A stretch of DNA of 64,000 bases from Pseudomonas sp. FEN (GTDB lineage Bacteria > Pseudomonadota > Gammaproteobacteria > Pseudomonadales > Pseudomonadaceae). The notes under the pieces are model-generated. The model was not told the DNA's origin. It worked only from the letters and a program-made list of their open reading frames with translations, and ran no database searches. Every line of letters begins with the position of its first letter. Positions within the stretch are counted from its first letter, which is position 1. The translations under genes were made by a program, and so were the position numbers. The DNA lies in NCBI RefSeq assembly GCF_904067045.1, contig NZ_CAJFDC010000036.1, forward strand, positions 327,001-391,000, given 5' to 3'. Below are positions 1-8,984 of the stretch, piece after piece.

Positions 1-813
1 GCCTGGATGCCGGTGCTCAGTTTTGCCCTGGATGAAAAGCTGCCACGGGTGACGCGCTGGGACCCGGCCACCGGGCAAGCCGCGGTTGACCCGAAACAAT
101 ACCGGCGCCTGTCGCCGTTCGACCCGGATGTACGGCGGATCATTGGCGAGATCTACGAGGATGTGGCCCGACTGACCTCGGTCGACGGCATCCTCTATCA
201 CGATGACGCCGTGTTGTCCGACTTCGAGGACGCCAGCCCACAGGCGCTGCGTACCTACGCGGCCAATGGTCTGCCGGGTACGATCGGCGCACTGCGCGGC
301 GACCCGGCGACGCTGCAACGCTGGACGCGGTTCAAGAGCCGCTACCTGATGGATTTCACCGGCGAACTGACCGCCAAGGTGCGGGCCATTCGCGGACCGC
401 AGGTGCAGACCGCACGCAACCTGTTCGTGGAGCCGGTGATCGATCCGCGCAGTGAAACCTGGTTTGCCCAGAACCTTGATGACTTCCTGTCCGGCTACGA
501 CTGGACCGTGCCCATGGCCATGCCATTGATGGAAGGGCAGAGCGAGAAACACTCGGCCGACTGGTTGGAGGCGCTGGTCGACAAGGTCAAGCAACGCCCC
601 GGTGCCCTGGAACGCACGGTGTTCGAGCTACAGGCCCGGGATTGGCGACAGAAACCGGCGACGGATCTTGACGGTGAGCTGCTGGCAGACTGGATGGGAC
701 GGCTCAAGCGCCATGGCGCCAGCAGTTTCGGTTATTACCCGGACAACTTCCTGGACAACAGCCCGGCCGTGCAGGCCGTGCGCCCCGCACTTTCCAATAA
801 ATGGAATCCTTAG
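1..813 (+). CDS. pgaB: PgaB C-terminal part (partial at 5' end): poly-beta-1,6-GlcNAc N-deacetylase
   Basis: The reading frame is open from the first base (Ala-Trp-Met...), so the N-terminal polysaccharide deacetylase domain lies outside the window. What remains, about 270 residues, is the C-terminal glycoside-hydrolase-like domain of PgaB, recognised by the acidic LYHDDAVLSDFED stretch near residue 64 of the visible part and by the pgaC and pgaD genes directly downstream. PgaB is a periplasmic or outer-membrane protein that partly deacetylates poly-N-acetylglucosamine before export through PgaA. The stop lies 3 bp before pgaC, so the genes are clearly one operon. Domain function is family knowledge; the operon layout is seen directly. 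Confidence 0.93.
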   Translation, partial: AWMPVLSFALDEKLPRVTRWDPATGQAAVDPKQYRRLSPFDPDVRRIIGEIYEDVARLTSVDGILYHDDAVLSDFEDASPQALRTYAANGLPGTIGALRGDPATLQRWTRFKSRYLMDFTGELTAKVRAIRGPQVQTARNLFVEPVIDPRSETWFAQNLDDFLSGYDWTVPMAMPLMEGQSEKHSADWLEALVDKVKQRPGALERTVFELQARDWRQKPATDLDGELLADWMGRLKRHGASSFGYYPDNFLDNSPAVQAVRPALSNKWNP

Positions 814-816
814 ATC

Positions 817-2172
817 ATGATGGATCGAATCCTGGCACTGCTCGTCCTGGCGCTCGTTCTGGGAGTTCCCCTGGGCGTGATTTTCCTGGTCACCGGGCAA
901 TTCCTGATGGACTTCGTGTTCTTCTACCCGTTGTTCATGTCGGGGTTGTGGATGGCCGGTGGCTTGTACTTCTGGCTGCACTGGGAACGCCACTGGCCCT
1001 GGGAAGCCGATACCCTGCCGCCGGCGCTGGCGGGTGAGCCGCTGATCTCGATCCTGGTCCCTTGCTTCAACGAAGAGCACAACGTCGCCGAAACCATCGA
1101 GGCCGCGCTGGGCCAGCATTATCCGAACATTGAAGTGATCGCCATCAATGACGGCTCCAAGGACGACACCGGCCAGTTGCTCGATCGCCTGGCGCAGCTG
1201 GATCCGCGCTTGCGGGTGATTCATCTGGCGCAGAACCAGGGCAAGGCGGTGGCCCTGCGCATGGGCGCCGTGGCGGCCCGCAGTGAGTATCTGGTGTGCA
1301 TCGACGGCGACGCCTTGCTTGCGCCGCACACGGCGGCTTATCTGGTGGCGCCGATGCTGGAGAACGCCCGCCTGGGTGCCGTGACCGGCAACCCACGGAT
1401 CCGTACCCGCTCGACCTTGGTCGGACGGGTCCAGGTCGGCGAATTTTCCTCGATCATCGGGTTGATCAAACGCACGCAACGGGTCTTCGGGCGGATTTTC
1501 ACCATCTCCGGAGTGATCTGCGCCTTCCGCCGTACAGCGCTGGATCGGGTCGGCTACTGGAGCCCGGACATGATCACCGAAGACATCGATATCAGCTGGA
1601 AGCTGCAACTGGATCACTGGAGCATTTTCTACGAGCCACGGGCACTGTGCTGGATCCTCATGCCGGAGACCTTGCGTGGGTTGTGGAAGCAGCGGCTGCG
1701 CTGGGCCCAGGGTGGCGCGGAAGTGTTGTTCAAGAACATCCGCGGCATCTGGCAGTGGAACCATCGTTATCTGTGGCCGCTGTTGTTCGAGTACTGCCTG
1801 TCGACGGGCTGGGCGTTCACCTTCCTGTTGTCGATCATTTTCTATTGCATGGGCCTGTTCATCGAGATGCCTGCCTCCATTGCCGTACATCGCATTGTGC
1901 CGCCGGCCTTTACCGGCCTGCTGCTGGCGATCGTCTGCCTGGCGCAGTTCGCGGTCAGCGTGCTGATCGACCGTCGTTACGAAAGAGACCTCTGGAAAAT
2001 CATGTTCTGGGTGGTCTGGTACCCGCTGGTGTTCTGGTTCATCAGCTTCTTCACCACCCTGGTCAGCTTTCCCCGGGTGTTGTTTGGCCAGAGCCGCAAG
2101 CGGGCCCGCTGGGTCAGTCCGGATCGGGGGATCAAGCCTCACGCTGACGACAAGCAGAGGGTGCGCTCATGA
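817..2172 (+). CDS. pgaC: PgaC, processive beta-1,6-N-acetylglucosamine glycosyltransferase
   Basis: A 451-residue GT2-family inner-membrane synthase that polymerises UDP-GlcNAc into PNAG. Two hydrophobic segments lie at about residues 5-28 and 33-53. The catalytic domain carries NDGS (Asp112), the DGD motif (Asp163-Asp165), the TED acceptor motif near 254-256 and the QRLRW signature at 292-296. Several membrane helices follow at about 310-435. All GT2 synthase hallmarks are present, so it should be active. It starts 3 bp after pgaB and overlaps pgaD by 4 bp, consistent with translational coupling. Two adjacent ATG codons (817 and 820) can serve as start; the first is used here. Confidence 0.95.
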   Translation: MMDRILALLVLALVLGVPLGVIFLVTGQFLMDFVFFYPLFMSGLWMAGGLYFWLHWERHWPWEADTLPPALAGEPLISILVPCFNEEHNVAETIEAALGQHYPNIEVIAINDGSKDDTGQLLDRLAQLDPRLRVIHLAQNQGKAVALRMGAVAARSEYLVCIDGDALLAPHTAAYLVAPMLENARLGAVTGNPRIRTRSTLVGRVQVGEFSSIIGLIKRTQRVFGRIFTISGVICAFRRTALDRVGYWSPDMITEDIDISWKLQLDHWSIFYEPRALCWILMPETLRGLWKQRLRWAQGGAEVLFKNIRGIWQWNHRYLWPLLFEYCLSTGWAFTFLLSIIFYCMGLFIEMPASIAVHRIVPPAFTGLLLAIVCLAQFAVSVLIDRRYERDLWKIMFWVVWYPLVFWFISFFTTLVSFPRVLFGQSRKRARWVSPDRGIKPHADDKQRVRS

Positions 2173-2687
2173 AAATCATCAGAACCCGCCAGCGGCCATT
2201 CATGGTGGTAGTCGATGTGGTGCTGACCGTGCTGGCCTGGATAGGCCTGTTGTACCTGTTGATTCAGGGTTTGTGGCCATTGTTCGACGGGCATACCGGG
2301 CCACGGATCGATATCTCGTTCTTCGACGCCCTGAATACCTTGCAGGTTTATCTGTGGATCGGTCTGCTGAATGCCGCGCTGTTGATCGCCTGGGCGCGTT
2401 ATCAGCAACGCAAGAGCCGTAGCTTCGCCAAGCGTCGTCTGCCCGCGCCGGTGGTCGGCGATGAGGGCTTGAGTCGCAGCTTCAAGCTGAGCGAGGACAA
2501 TTTCGCCCGGATGCGCCAGTCCGCGAGGATGGTGGTGCACAACGATGAGCACGGGGAAATACGTGAAGTGTTTACGCACCTGTATCGCGTCGAGCCGGAG
2601 GAGCGGCCGTCGCCGCTGGCGCCGCCAGCCCATCTTCAGACCATCCGGCTGGTGACGGAGAATGACGGCAACCGTCCGCGACTGTAG
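2169..2687 (+). CDS. pgaD: PgaD, PNAG synthase accessory membrane protein
   Basis: A 172-residue protein with two membrane helices (about residues 15-38 and 55-78) and a charged cytoplasmic C-terminal part, the typical form of PgaD. In the known system PgaD forms a complex with PgaC that is needed for polymerisation and responds to c-di-GMP. The start codon overlaps the pgaC stop (ATGA), so it is coupled to pgaC. The identification rests mainly on position and topology, because PgaD is poorly conserved. It is the last gene of the operon; the next gene starts 129 bp downstream. Confidence 0.85.
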   Translation: MKIIRTRQRPFMVVVDVVLTVLAWIGLLYLLIQGLWPLFDGHTGPRIDISFFDALNTLQVYLWIGLLNAALLIAWARYQQRKSRSFAKRRLPAPVVGDEGLSRSFKLSEDNFARMRQSARMVVHNDEHGEIREVFTHLYRVEPEERPSPLAPPAHLQTIRLVTENDGNRPRL

Positions 2688-2816
2688 CGTTGCTCCCTTA
2701 TGAACCGCTGATGGTCGATGCCGGGCAGGGCCGCCTCGCGCCTAACTATCTACTGCACGAGCAGGATGTACCGTGCTCTACGCTTTTCCCTTTTTCCATG
2801 GAACAAGGGAAATCCC

Positions 2817-5800
2817 ATGACCACTTCCGTAGAGAACCCGCCCAGGGACAGCGTTGAGTCGGCCAGCGAGGGCGCCACAGCGGTTTTACCCGACCCTGAT
2901 GGCGTCGCCCTGGAGCGCCTCGGCGAGAAACTCTCCGAACATATCGCGACTTCCGAACGCCCCAGTCTGTTGCTCAACCGGCTCCAGGCGGCGCTGGTGC
3001 GTGGGCTCGATAGCCAGCAGCGGCTCAAGGCGCTCTTCGAGCGGGCGCCGCGGATCGGTACGCTGCTCACACAGATACTGACCCAGTCCTTCGGACACGA
3101 TCCGCACCAGCTCCTGTTCACTCCGCCGTTGCGCTGCGGTGCCGGGCAAACGGCACGAACCCTGGCGCAGGTGGCCATGTCGCTGTTGCGCAATCCGTTT
3201 CTGTCCCTGGGACCGGGCCATGCTGTGCGACTGAGCCTGGCCGCCGAACCGGACAGCCTCCTGCCGTTGGACCCGGAGCAGGTTCTGGAGCGTCTGAAGG
3301 CCCTGGGGTTGTCTTCCAGGATCGACACCGCCCTGCGCAGCTATTGGTATCAGCCGGCCTGCGACAGCGCTGTTTCGCGACGGGAGCGGCTGATCGAGCT
3401 GCACAAGCTGCTGTTTCACGACAAGGCCCTGTTGGCCCGTGGCATCGACGAGTTGTCCTCCGCCGGGTTCCACATGTTGATGGGGTTGCTGGATGCTCCG
3501 ACTCCCGAAGCGCGTGCGCTCGCCGGTGGCCGCTGGGGCCGTCTGACGGCGTCGGAGCTGGTCTGGCCGGGAAAGGACCGGGCTGCGCTGACGTTGAGCG
3601 GAGCCTTGCACCTGCATGGTTCCGGCAGCGCCGAGCGGGGCAGGCAGGTGGTCTTCGTGCCCGGTATGTCCACGGAGTTCTTCGAGTTTGCCAGCCACGC
3701 CGACCTGCAACGCGGGCTCCCGGAGCTGTTCAACGCGCCGGGCAATTATCGGCTCTGGCAGTTGCTGGCGCTGCAGGAGCGCGATTGGCTGTTTCCCCAA
3801 GCGCAGCGCCCGGCCCTGGCATACCGCTTCCAGGCCGGCGCGGAGCTCGCTGGCGATGCCCTGGCCCACAGCGCCCTGAGCCGGTTGGATACGCAATTGG
3901 CCAACGAGTGGGCTGCCGCGTTGTTGCTCAACACGGCGTGCATGCTGCCGGAGGGATTGACCGATGCCGGGCGCTTGACGCCGTTGCAGGCGGTGGATGC
4001 CATGCAGGAGTCGCGCGCCGCCTTGACGGCCTTGCCGCCCCTGCGAATGACGCTCACGCAACTGCTGCGGCGCGACGAACGCCGCCGGATGCTGGAGATC
4101 ACCTTTGGCAGCCTGGCCGCTGGCCTTCCGGTGCGCTTGCGGCAGAGCAAAGTCCGGCAGCAGGAACGGGCCATCCTCAAGCTGCTCGATGAGCAGGACC
4201 CGGGACGCGACACCCCGGCTTATAGCGAACTGCTGGCGCGCCACACGCTTTGGCAACAGCAGGCGGCTGATCTGCGGGGCCTGCTTCGGGACCGGAATGG
4301 CTACTCCCGGGCTGAGTTCTGGAGCACGAGGGACAAGGACGGCAGCGATCTTTCCGGCCAGATGCTCAAGGGGCGCGGCCAGGGATTGTTGTACGAGGCG
4401 CAGATGCAGCATCGGCTCGGGCTGATCAATCAGCAGGAATTGGAGCGTGTGCTCGCGGTGTTGCCACAACCTCGGGCTGACGTGCATGCCGACAGTGATA
4501 CGCGGATCGCTGGTATCGCCCTGGGGCCGCCAACCTCGCGCTGGTCGCTGACCGGGGCCTGTGTCATCAGTACCCGACAAGCGCTGGCCGATCCACGCTC
4601 GGGCGTCTCGGCGCTACTGTTTGTGCCGGGACGGCTGGGCGGGCTGCAACGTTTCATGAGCCTCGACAGTCTCTCGCAACAGCTGGACATCACCTTGCGC
4701 AGCCTGGAGTGCGAAACCCTCTGGCCGTTGGTCCCCCGGGACCTGCGTGGCGAGGCGCGCAGCTGGGTTCGGAGGTTACCTGCTGACGAGCCGATATCCT
4801 TCCATTACCCGTCCATTGAAACGGACGCTCTGCAGCAGGGACTCCAGCAGCAGATCCAGGACCACCTTCGGGTCTGTCGGCGGATCGAGGGCGGCTTGCG
4901 GCCGTTCTCGGAAATCGGCGACGTCAACAACTCCCTGCAACTGCTGGCCCATGAGCTGGAGGAAAACCTCGGTATTCCGGGGCACGATGCCCGGGAGCGG
5001 GCGCTGGACAACATGGCCGTGCTGCAGCTCGGCACGGCGCAGGCGCAAGCTCTTCCCAGCTGGTTGTCCGAGGCATCCCGTTCGGTACGCCAGCAGTACG
5101 CGCGACTGCTGGCCCGCTATCAGAGCAGCGTGCATGTCCTGGAGCGCAAGCTGGAAAACCAGTTGCCGGACCTGGATGACTTCGCCCGTGGGAAAATCAT
5201 CGAGCAGCTCAAACAGGACGGTTTTTATCCAGGACTGGATATCGACAAGCCGCTGTTCGATCTTCCCGACAGTGTCGAGCGGGTGTGGGTCGGGCACCCT
5301 GAGCGCACGGTGGGCGAGGCGGGCCCGAAAACAGTGGTCAGCGAGGGCCGCCGCCGCTACAGCTTCTTGCGCCTGGCCCTGGAAAACCTCGACCCGCAAG
5401 CGCCTGGGACCAAGCGTCGTCTACAGCATGGACGGATATTGGACACAGCCTGGCGGCAGCGTCTGAGCCCCGAGTACCTGATCGGCACGATTTCGGCGTT
5501 GGATCTTGGCGGGCACTACGACAGCCTGATCCAGCGGGTTTTTTACGGTGTCGATAACCCCGGGCTCGAACCGTTGCGGGCGTTCGACCGGGTGCTGTTG
5601 TACCGGCTGGTCAGACAACGGGCCCGTATGGAGTTGTTCAGTGCCCGGCAACAGGGGCTCAGTGACTGGGCCGCGGGGGTCTTCGAGGTGGCCTTGAACG
5701 CTGAGTTTGCCGCTGACCTGCGTAATGACCGGCTTGAGCTTGAGTTGCACTTCATCACCTTCGCCGGCCGGGCTTTTGCCCGGGCCCGGCATGTCGGCAA

Positions 5801-8102
5801 TGCCGTGGCGATCCACGACAAGGTTTGCGGGAGAACCCTGGTCTATCTGCCGGGTGCCGCGCATGCACAGGCGCTGACTGAACACACCGACCTGGCGGCG
5901 GCGCAACGCGCGCTGGTCGATATCGAGCAGGCACCGCAACGGGTGGCGGACATTGTGCAAAGACTGGCGCCAGGCTGGGATAAGGAGGCCGTTGAGGGTT
6001 ATCCCGCCGAGCAAGGCCAGGCGGCGGCGTGCCCAATGCACCTGGCTCCCCTGCAAGGTGATCGGGTTTCAATCGCCCTGAATCCCTTTGGGGGCGGCCC
6101 GGTTTCCGCAGTCAATGCCGTTACGCTGCTCAAGACCGTCAAGAGCTGGTGGAGCAGCGAACCGGAGCAAGCCGTGCCGGATTCCGCGGCGCTGGAAAAG
6201 GAGGTCAGGCGTGAGCTAGCGGAAAATCCCGAGCATTGGTTGCGGCTTGGGAAAACCCGGCGATCCGACCTGTCGCTGATACTGGCGCATGCCTTTGTCC
6301 TGCGAGCTCAGCAGCGTGCCCGGTCGATTTCCAACTCTGCCCGGCAACTGTCGCAGATCCGCGAGGAACGCGCGCGCGAGCAGCGTTCTGCCTATTGGCT
6401 CAGGGTCTTGTCGGTGGTGCCCGTTGTCAGCATCGCGGTCAATTTCCATGAGACGGCCGTGGCTTTGCGCCGGTTTCATCGCAGCGGCGATCCGCGCGAC
6501 GCCTTCGAACTCTTCAAGGCCGCGCTTATGACGCTGGTCGATGCCGCGCTGACTTTTTATCCCGGCAGCCTGGCGACCCGGCCGGCTCGGGCCAGCCATG
6601 CGCTCTGGCCGCGCGGGGCGCTGAGGACCATCAACAACCGCCAGGCGCTCTCCCACAAAGGTGCGATGGCGCTGAGAAAAATCGACACCGCAGTCAAGCC
6701 CAGGCCTGTGCTTCCAGGGTATGAAGCGAAGATCACCTTGGACGATGCGATCGCCCTGCACGGTCCGAGCAATGCCGGCAGCTACGCGAAAAATGGCGTG
6801 CAGTTCATCACCGATGGCAGCCACAACTATGAGGTCTACTGGCCCAAGGGGGAAAAGGCCCTGCGCTTGAAGAAAACCGCCGCGCAGGACAATGAACTGA
6901 TCCTGCATATCCACGAACCTGGCGAATACCTGTTGCGTGCCGACGCGCCCGAGCCCGTGGCTGGCCCCAGTCGGGCCAGTTGGCATCGCCCCTGGGAGCC
7001 GGCGACGGTTGCCGCAGGTACGTCAGTGCCGCAATTGGAATGGATGACGCGTCGACCGGCCTTGTTGTCCACGGACTGGAGAGCGTGGGGGCTGCTATTG
7101 GATGACGAGCAGGTCCACGTGTTATCGGCGCCCCAGGGGTTGTATCGGCTACAGGGGAAAATCCACAAGACGCGTCTGTTGAAACTCGATGATCGTTATT
7201 TCGAACTGCTTCCCGACGGTCCGCATATTCACCCCGATATCGTTTTTCTGAAACGTCCCGGTTCGTTGTCCGCGCAGGCTCGAACCGACTTCAACCGCTG
7301 GTGGGAGCATTTGGACGAACAGCCGATTCCGGCCACCTTCGATCATCGGAGCCAGACCTGGACGCTGCGCACGCCCTTGTTCAGCGTGCCCCCGGAGCAG
7401 TCCCTGGCGCGGCCCCTGGACGGCATGCTGCAAGCCAACCAGCGCAGGACGCTCAATCGGCTGATCGAACGTTCCGATGTGGAGGGTACGTCGGTGACGG
7501 CCAGCCGCATGGTCGCGCTCAGGCGCACGCAGGAAGCCTGGGTTTCGCGGGGGGTGGACATGCATGTGCTGTTCAGCGAACTGGATATCCGGCCCATCCG
7601 CGGGCGCAACTTTCCAATCGACGAGCCGAGGAGTACGACGGGGTTTTCCCGCCTGGACTTTCATACGCCCCACGTGGTTGACCCGCGGATCTTCGACGTC
7701 AGCGGACCGCCTCGCGTTGCCGGCCTGGCGCTGAATACCGAGCAAGCGGTGATGCCGATCCTGCGCCGCCATGGTTTTGTGGTGACCGAGGTTCCGAAGT
7801 CGCGGTCCTTCAATACGGTCAACCTGTTCTGTACTCACCCGGGCTCGGATCAGCTGTACTTCATCATGCTCAAATGGACCAAGCGCTGGTCGGTGACCTT
7901 GCGCCGTTCCCGAGGGGCGCCGCAGCAACTGACGGATGAGTGGCTGCGCAGAATCGTCGACCTGCGCACGATGGGCCAGCACCAGCTGCTGCAACCGGTC
8001 AGGGAAGCTATGGAACAGGGGCGCCTGGTGAAAATGGTCGGGGGGTTGCAGCGGGTGCCGGGTTCTGATCGGGTCGTGGTGTTTTTAGTCAGGGCGCAAT
8101 AG
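2817..8102 (+). CDS. Giant dermonecrotic-toxin-like (DUF6543 type) protein
   Basis: A 1761-residue protein with no signal peptide. I chose the ATG at 2817 because an AAGGGA ribosome site lies about 8 bp upstream; an in-frame ATG at 2718 would add 33 unlikely residues. Its composition (leucine-, arginine-rich, long helical stretches, an AGDALAHSAL...LNTACMLP segment near 335-380) resembles the large Pseudomonas proteins annotated as dermonecrotic toxin domain proteins. A hydrophobic patch (WLRVLSVVPVVSIAV near residue 1193, another near 1237) sits after the predicted helical part, as in proteins that cross or insert into membranes. The last 200 residues are the likely variable effector end; I do not recognise their activity. 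No immunity-like gene follows. The family assignment is from memory of overall character, not a search. Confidence 0.65.
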   Translation: MTTSVENPPRDSVESASEGATAVLPDPDGVALERLGEKLSEHIATSERPSLLLNRLQAALVRGLDSQQRLKALFERAPRIGTLLTQILTQSFGHDPHQLLFTPPLRCGAGQTARTLAQVAMSLLRNPFLSLGPGHAVRLSLAAEPDSLLPLDPEQVLERLKALGLSSRIDTALRSYWYQPACDSAVSRRERLIELHKLLFHDKALLARGIDELSSAGFHMLMGLLDAPTPEARALAGGRWGRLTASELVWPGKDRAALTLSGALHLHGSGSAERGRQVVFVPGMSTEFFEFASHADLQRGLPELFNAPGNYRLWQLLALQERDWLFPQAQRPALAYRFQAGAELAGDALAHSALSRLDTQLANEWAAALLLNTACMLPEGLTDAGRLTPLQAVDAMQESRAALTALPPLRMTLTQLLRRDERRRMLEITFGSLAAGLPVRLRQSKVRQQERAILKLLDEQDPGRDTPAYSELLARHTLWQQQAADLRGLLRDRNGYSRAEFWSTRDKDGSDLSGQMLKGRGQGLLYEAQMQHRLGLINQQELERVLAVLPQPRADVHADSDTRIAGIALGPPTSRWSLTGACVISTRQALADPRSGVSALLFVPGRLGGLQRFMSLDSLSQQLDITLRSLECETLWPLVPRDLRGEARSWVRRLPADEPISFHYPSIETDALQQGLQQQIQDHLRVCRRIEGGLRPFSEIGDVNNSLQLLAHELEENLGIPGHDARERALDNMAVLQLGTAQAQALPSWLSEASRSVRQQYARLLARYQSSVHVLERKLENQLPDLDDFARGKIIEQLKQDGFYPGLDIDKPLFDLPDSVERVWVGHPERTVGEAGPKTVVSEGRRRYSFLRLALENLDPQAPGTKRRLQHGRILDTAWRQRLSPEYLIGTISALDLGGHYDSLIQRVFYGVDNPGLEPLRAFDRVLLYRLVRQRARMELFSARQQGLSDWAAGVFEVALNAEFAADLRNDRLELELHFITFAGRAFARARHVGNAVAIHDKVCGRTLVYLPGAAHAQALTEHTDLAAAQRALVDIEQAPQRVADIVQRLAPGWDKEAVEGYPAEQGQAAACPMHLAPLQGDRVSIALNPFGGGPVSAVNAVTLLKTVKSWWSSEPEQAVPDSAALEKEVRRELAENPEHWLRLGKTRRSDLSLILAHAFVLRAQQRARSISNSARQLSQIREERAREQRSAYWLRVLSVVPVVSIAVNFHETAVALRRFHRSGDPRDAFELFKAALMTLVDAALTFYPGSLATRPARASHALWPRGALRTINNRQALSHKGAMALRKIDTAVKPRPVLPGYEAKITLDDAIALHGPSNAGSYAKNGVQFITDGSHNYEVYWPKGEKALRLKKTAAQDNELILHIHEPGEYLLRADAPEPVAGPSRASWHRPWEPATVAAGTSVPQLEWMTRRPALLSTDWRAWGLLLDDEQVHVLSAPQGLYRLQGKIHKTRLLKLDDRYFELLPDGPHIHPDIVFLKRPGSLSAQARTDFNRWWEHLDEQPIPATFDHRSQTWTLRTPLFSVPPEQSLARPLDGMLQANQRRTLNRLIERSDVEGTSVTASRMVALRRTQEAWVSRGVDMHVLFSELDIRPIRGRNFPIDEPRSTTGFSRLDFHTPHVVDPRIFDVSGPPRVAGLALNTEQAVMPILRRHGFVVTEVPKSRSFNTVNLFCTHPGSDQLYFIMLKWTKRWSVTLRRSRGAPQQLTDEWLRRIVDLRTMGQHQLLQPVREAMEQGRLVKMVGGLQRVPGSDRVVVFLVRAQ

Positions 8103-8261
8103 GGGGGCAGTGGTTGTTGCCCGAGGTGGGTTTGCGGGAGGTGGGCAGATGGCGGACTGACGGATAACCTGAGGTTCATCAATACCTGAGCGTCCAGCGC
8201 CGCACCCTTGATACAGCGTGCTTCCGCACTCGACTTACACATAACGCTCTTAAGTGGTCCG

Positions 8262-8540
8262 GCGTAGCTTGCTTACATTGGCTGCTGCCCCCTATAGTTG
8301 GCCCTGTCGCTGTACAAGCCAGCGACCGGATTTGGCGATCCGAATCAAGTTAGGCGCAGTTGCATCATGTCCTTTCGTACATGTTATTGGCATGAGCGAT
8401 TGCACTTCATGGTGGCTGTGCGCGGGAGACCTTCGTGTCTGCCGGGTTTCTAACTTACCGGTTCGCCAACCTGCGTACAGCTGCCACCCATTTTGTTTGG
8501 CGACGAGATGGAGGGTTCTATTCTCAAGTTAGGAGTTACG
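8262..8540 (+). ncRNA. Candidate structured 5' leader RNA upstream of the small DUF3077-like gene
   Basis: This gene-free stretch folds well by eye. A 7-bp hairpin pairs GTCGCTG (8306-8312) with CAGCGAC (8320-8326). A 5-bp hairpin pairs CGGAT (8327-8331) with ATCCG (8338-8342). A long closing stem pairs GGTGGC (8411-8416) with GCCACC (8483-8488) and then GTGCGCGGG (8418-8426) with CCTGCGTAC (8470-8478, two G-U pairs). Inside it sit AGAC/GTCT and CCGG/CCGG helices, giving a multibranch junction. The gene begins about 57 bp after the closing stem. I recall similar leaders before small DUF3077-type genes in other pseudomonads, but the function is unknown. Confidence 0.5.
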
Positions 8541-8544
8541 CAAC

Positions 8545-8805
8545 ATGACGCAATACATCTCGCTTCAAACCAATTTACCCGACCGCCCCGTCCTGTTGAT
8601 CGACAGTCACGTCCCCGTGGCCCAGTTGTTGGAGTGCGCGCAGCAGCGCATCAAGGCGGGTACCGATCTGCTGGAAAGCATCACGTCCGTGAGCATCACC
8701 TGCCTGGAAGATAACGATCTGTATCGATTCACCAGTGCCGCGTATCTGCTGCTTCGGGAGGGGGCGGATATGCTGGAGGTGGTGAGGCGGCGAATTGACG
8801 GATAG
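8545..8805 (+). CDS. Small DUF3077/DUF6124-like protein
   Basis: An 86-residue soluble protein of unknown function. The order resembles the small Pseudomonas DUF3077 proteins: a short variable head, a core beginning near VPVAQLLECAQQRI, and a helical end carrying AAYLLLREGADMLEVV. A purine-rich AGGAG lies 9 bp before the ATG. It is monocistronic: a structured leader precedes it and a hairpin terminator follows it. The family link is by general resemblance only. Confidence 0.6.
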   Translation: MTQYISLQTNLPDRPVLLIDSHVPVAQLLECAQQRIKAGTDLLESITSVSITCLEDNDLYRFTSAAYLLLREGADMLEVVRRRIDG

Positions 8806-8835
8806 CCTACGGTCATTGTTCGTTACAGACTTAAA

Positions 8836-8865
8836 ATCAAGCCCTGACGTTTTATGCAGGGCTTT
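8836..8865 (+). terminator. Rho-independent terminator after the DUF3077-like gene
   Basis: AAGCCCTG (8839-8846) pairs with CAGGGCTT (8857-8864) across a 10-base loop and runs into a short T stretch, 30 bp after the stop codon at 8805. Confidence 0.7.
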
Positions 8866-8925
8866 CACGGCTTGACTCGATAAGCAATAAAATATTTTGA
8901 CTCTTCATCGTGGCCTCAGTTGGCA

Positions 8926-8957
8926 GCAAAGCCCCGAATCAACGATCCGGAGCTTTT
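8926..8957 (-). terminator. Probable terminator of the chemoreceptor gene
   Basis: On the minus strand AAGCTCCG pairs with CGGGGCTT (plus-strand arms 8948-8955 and 8929-8936, one G-U pair) about 30 bp past the chemoreceptor stop. The T run is short, so efficiency is uncertain. Confidence 0.5.
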
Positions 8958-8984
8958 AATTTGCAGACTCGTGGCCTGCAGCGA

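Noticed and set aside
2886..4580. A 564-codon minus-strand frame inside the giant toxin-like gene
   Set aside because: Low-complexity Gln/Arg/Gly composition and antisense position; not a plausible immunity gene.
8103..8262. Immunity gene directly after the giant toxin-like gene
   Set aside because: No frame with a start signal exists there; the next gene, at 8545, has its own leader and belongs to a family found away from toxins.
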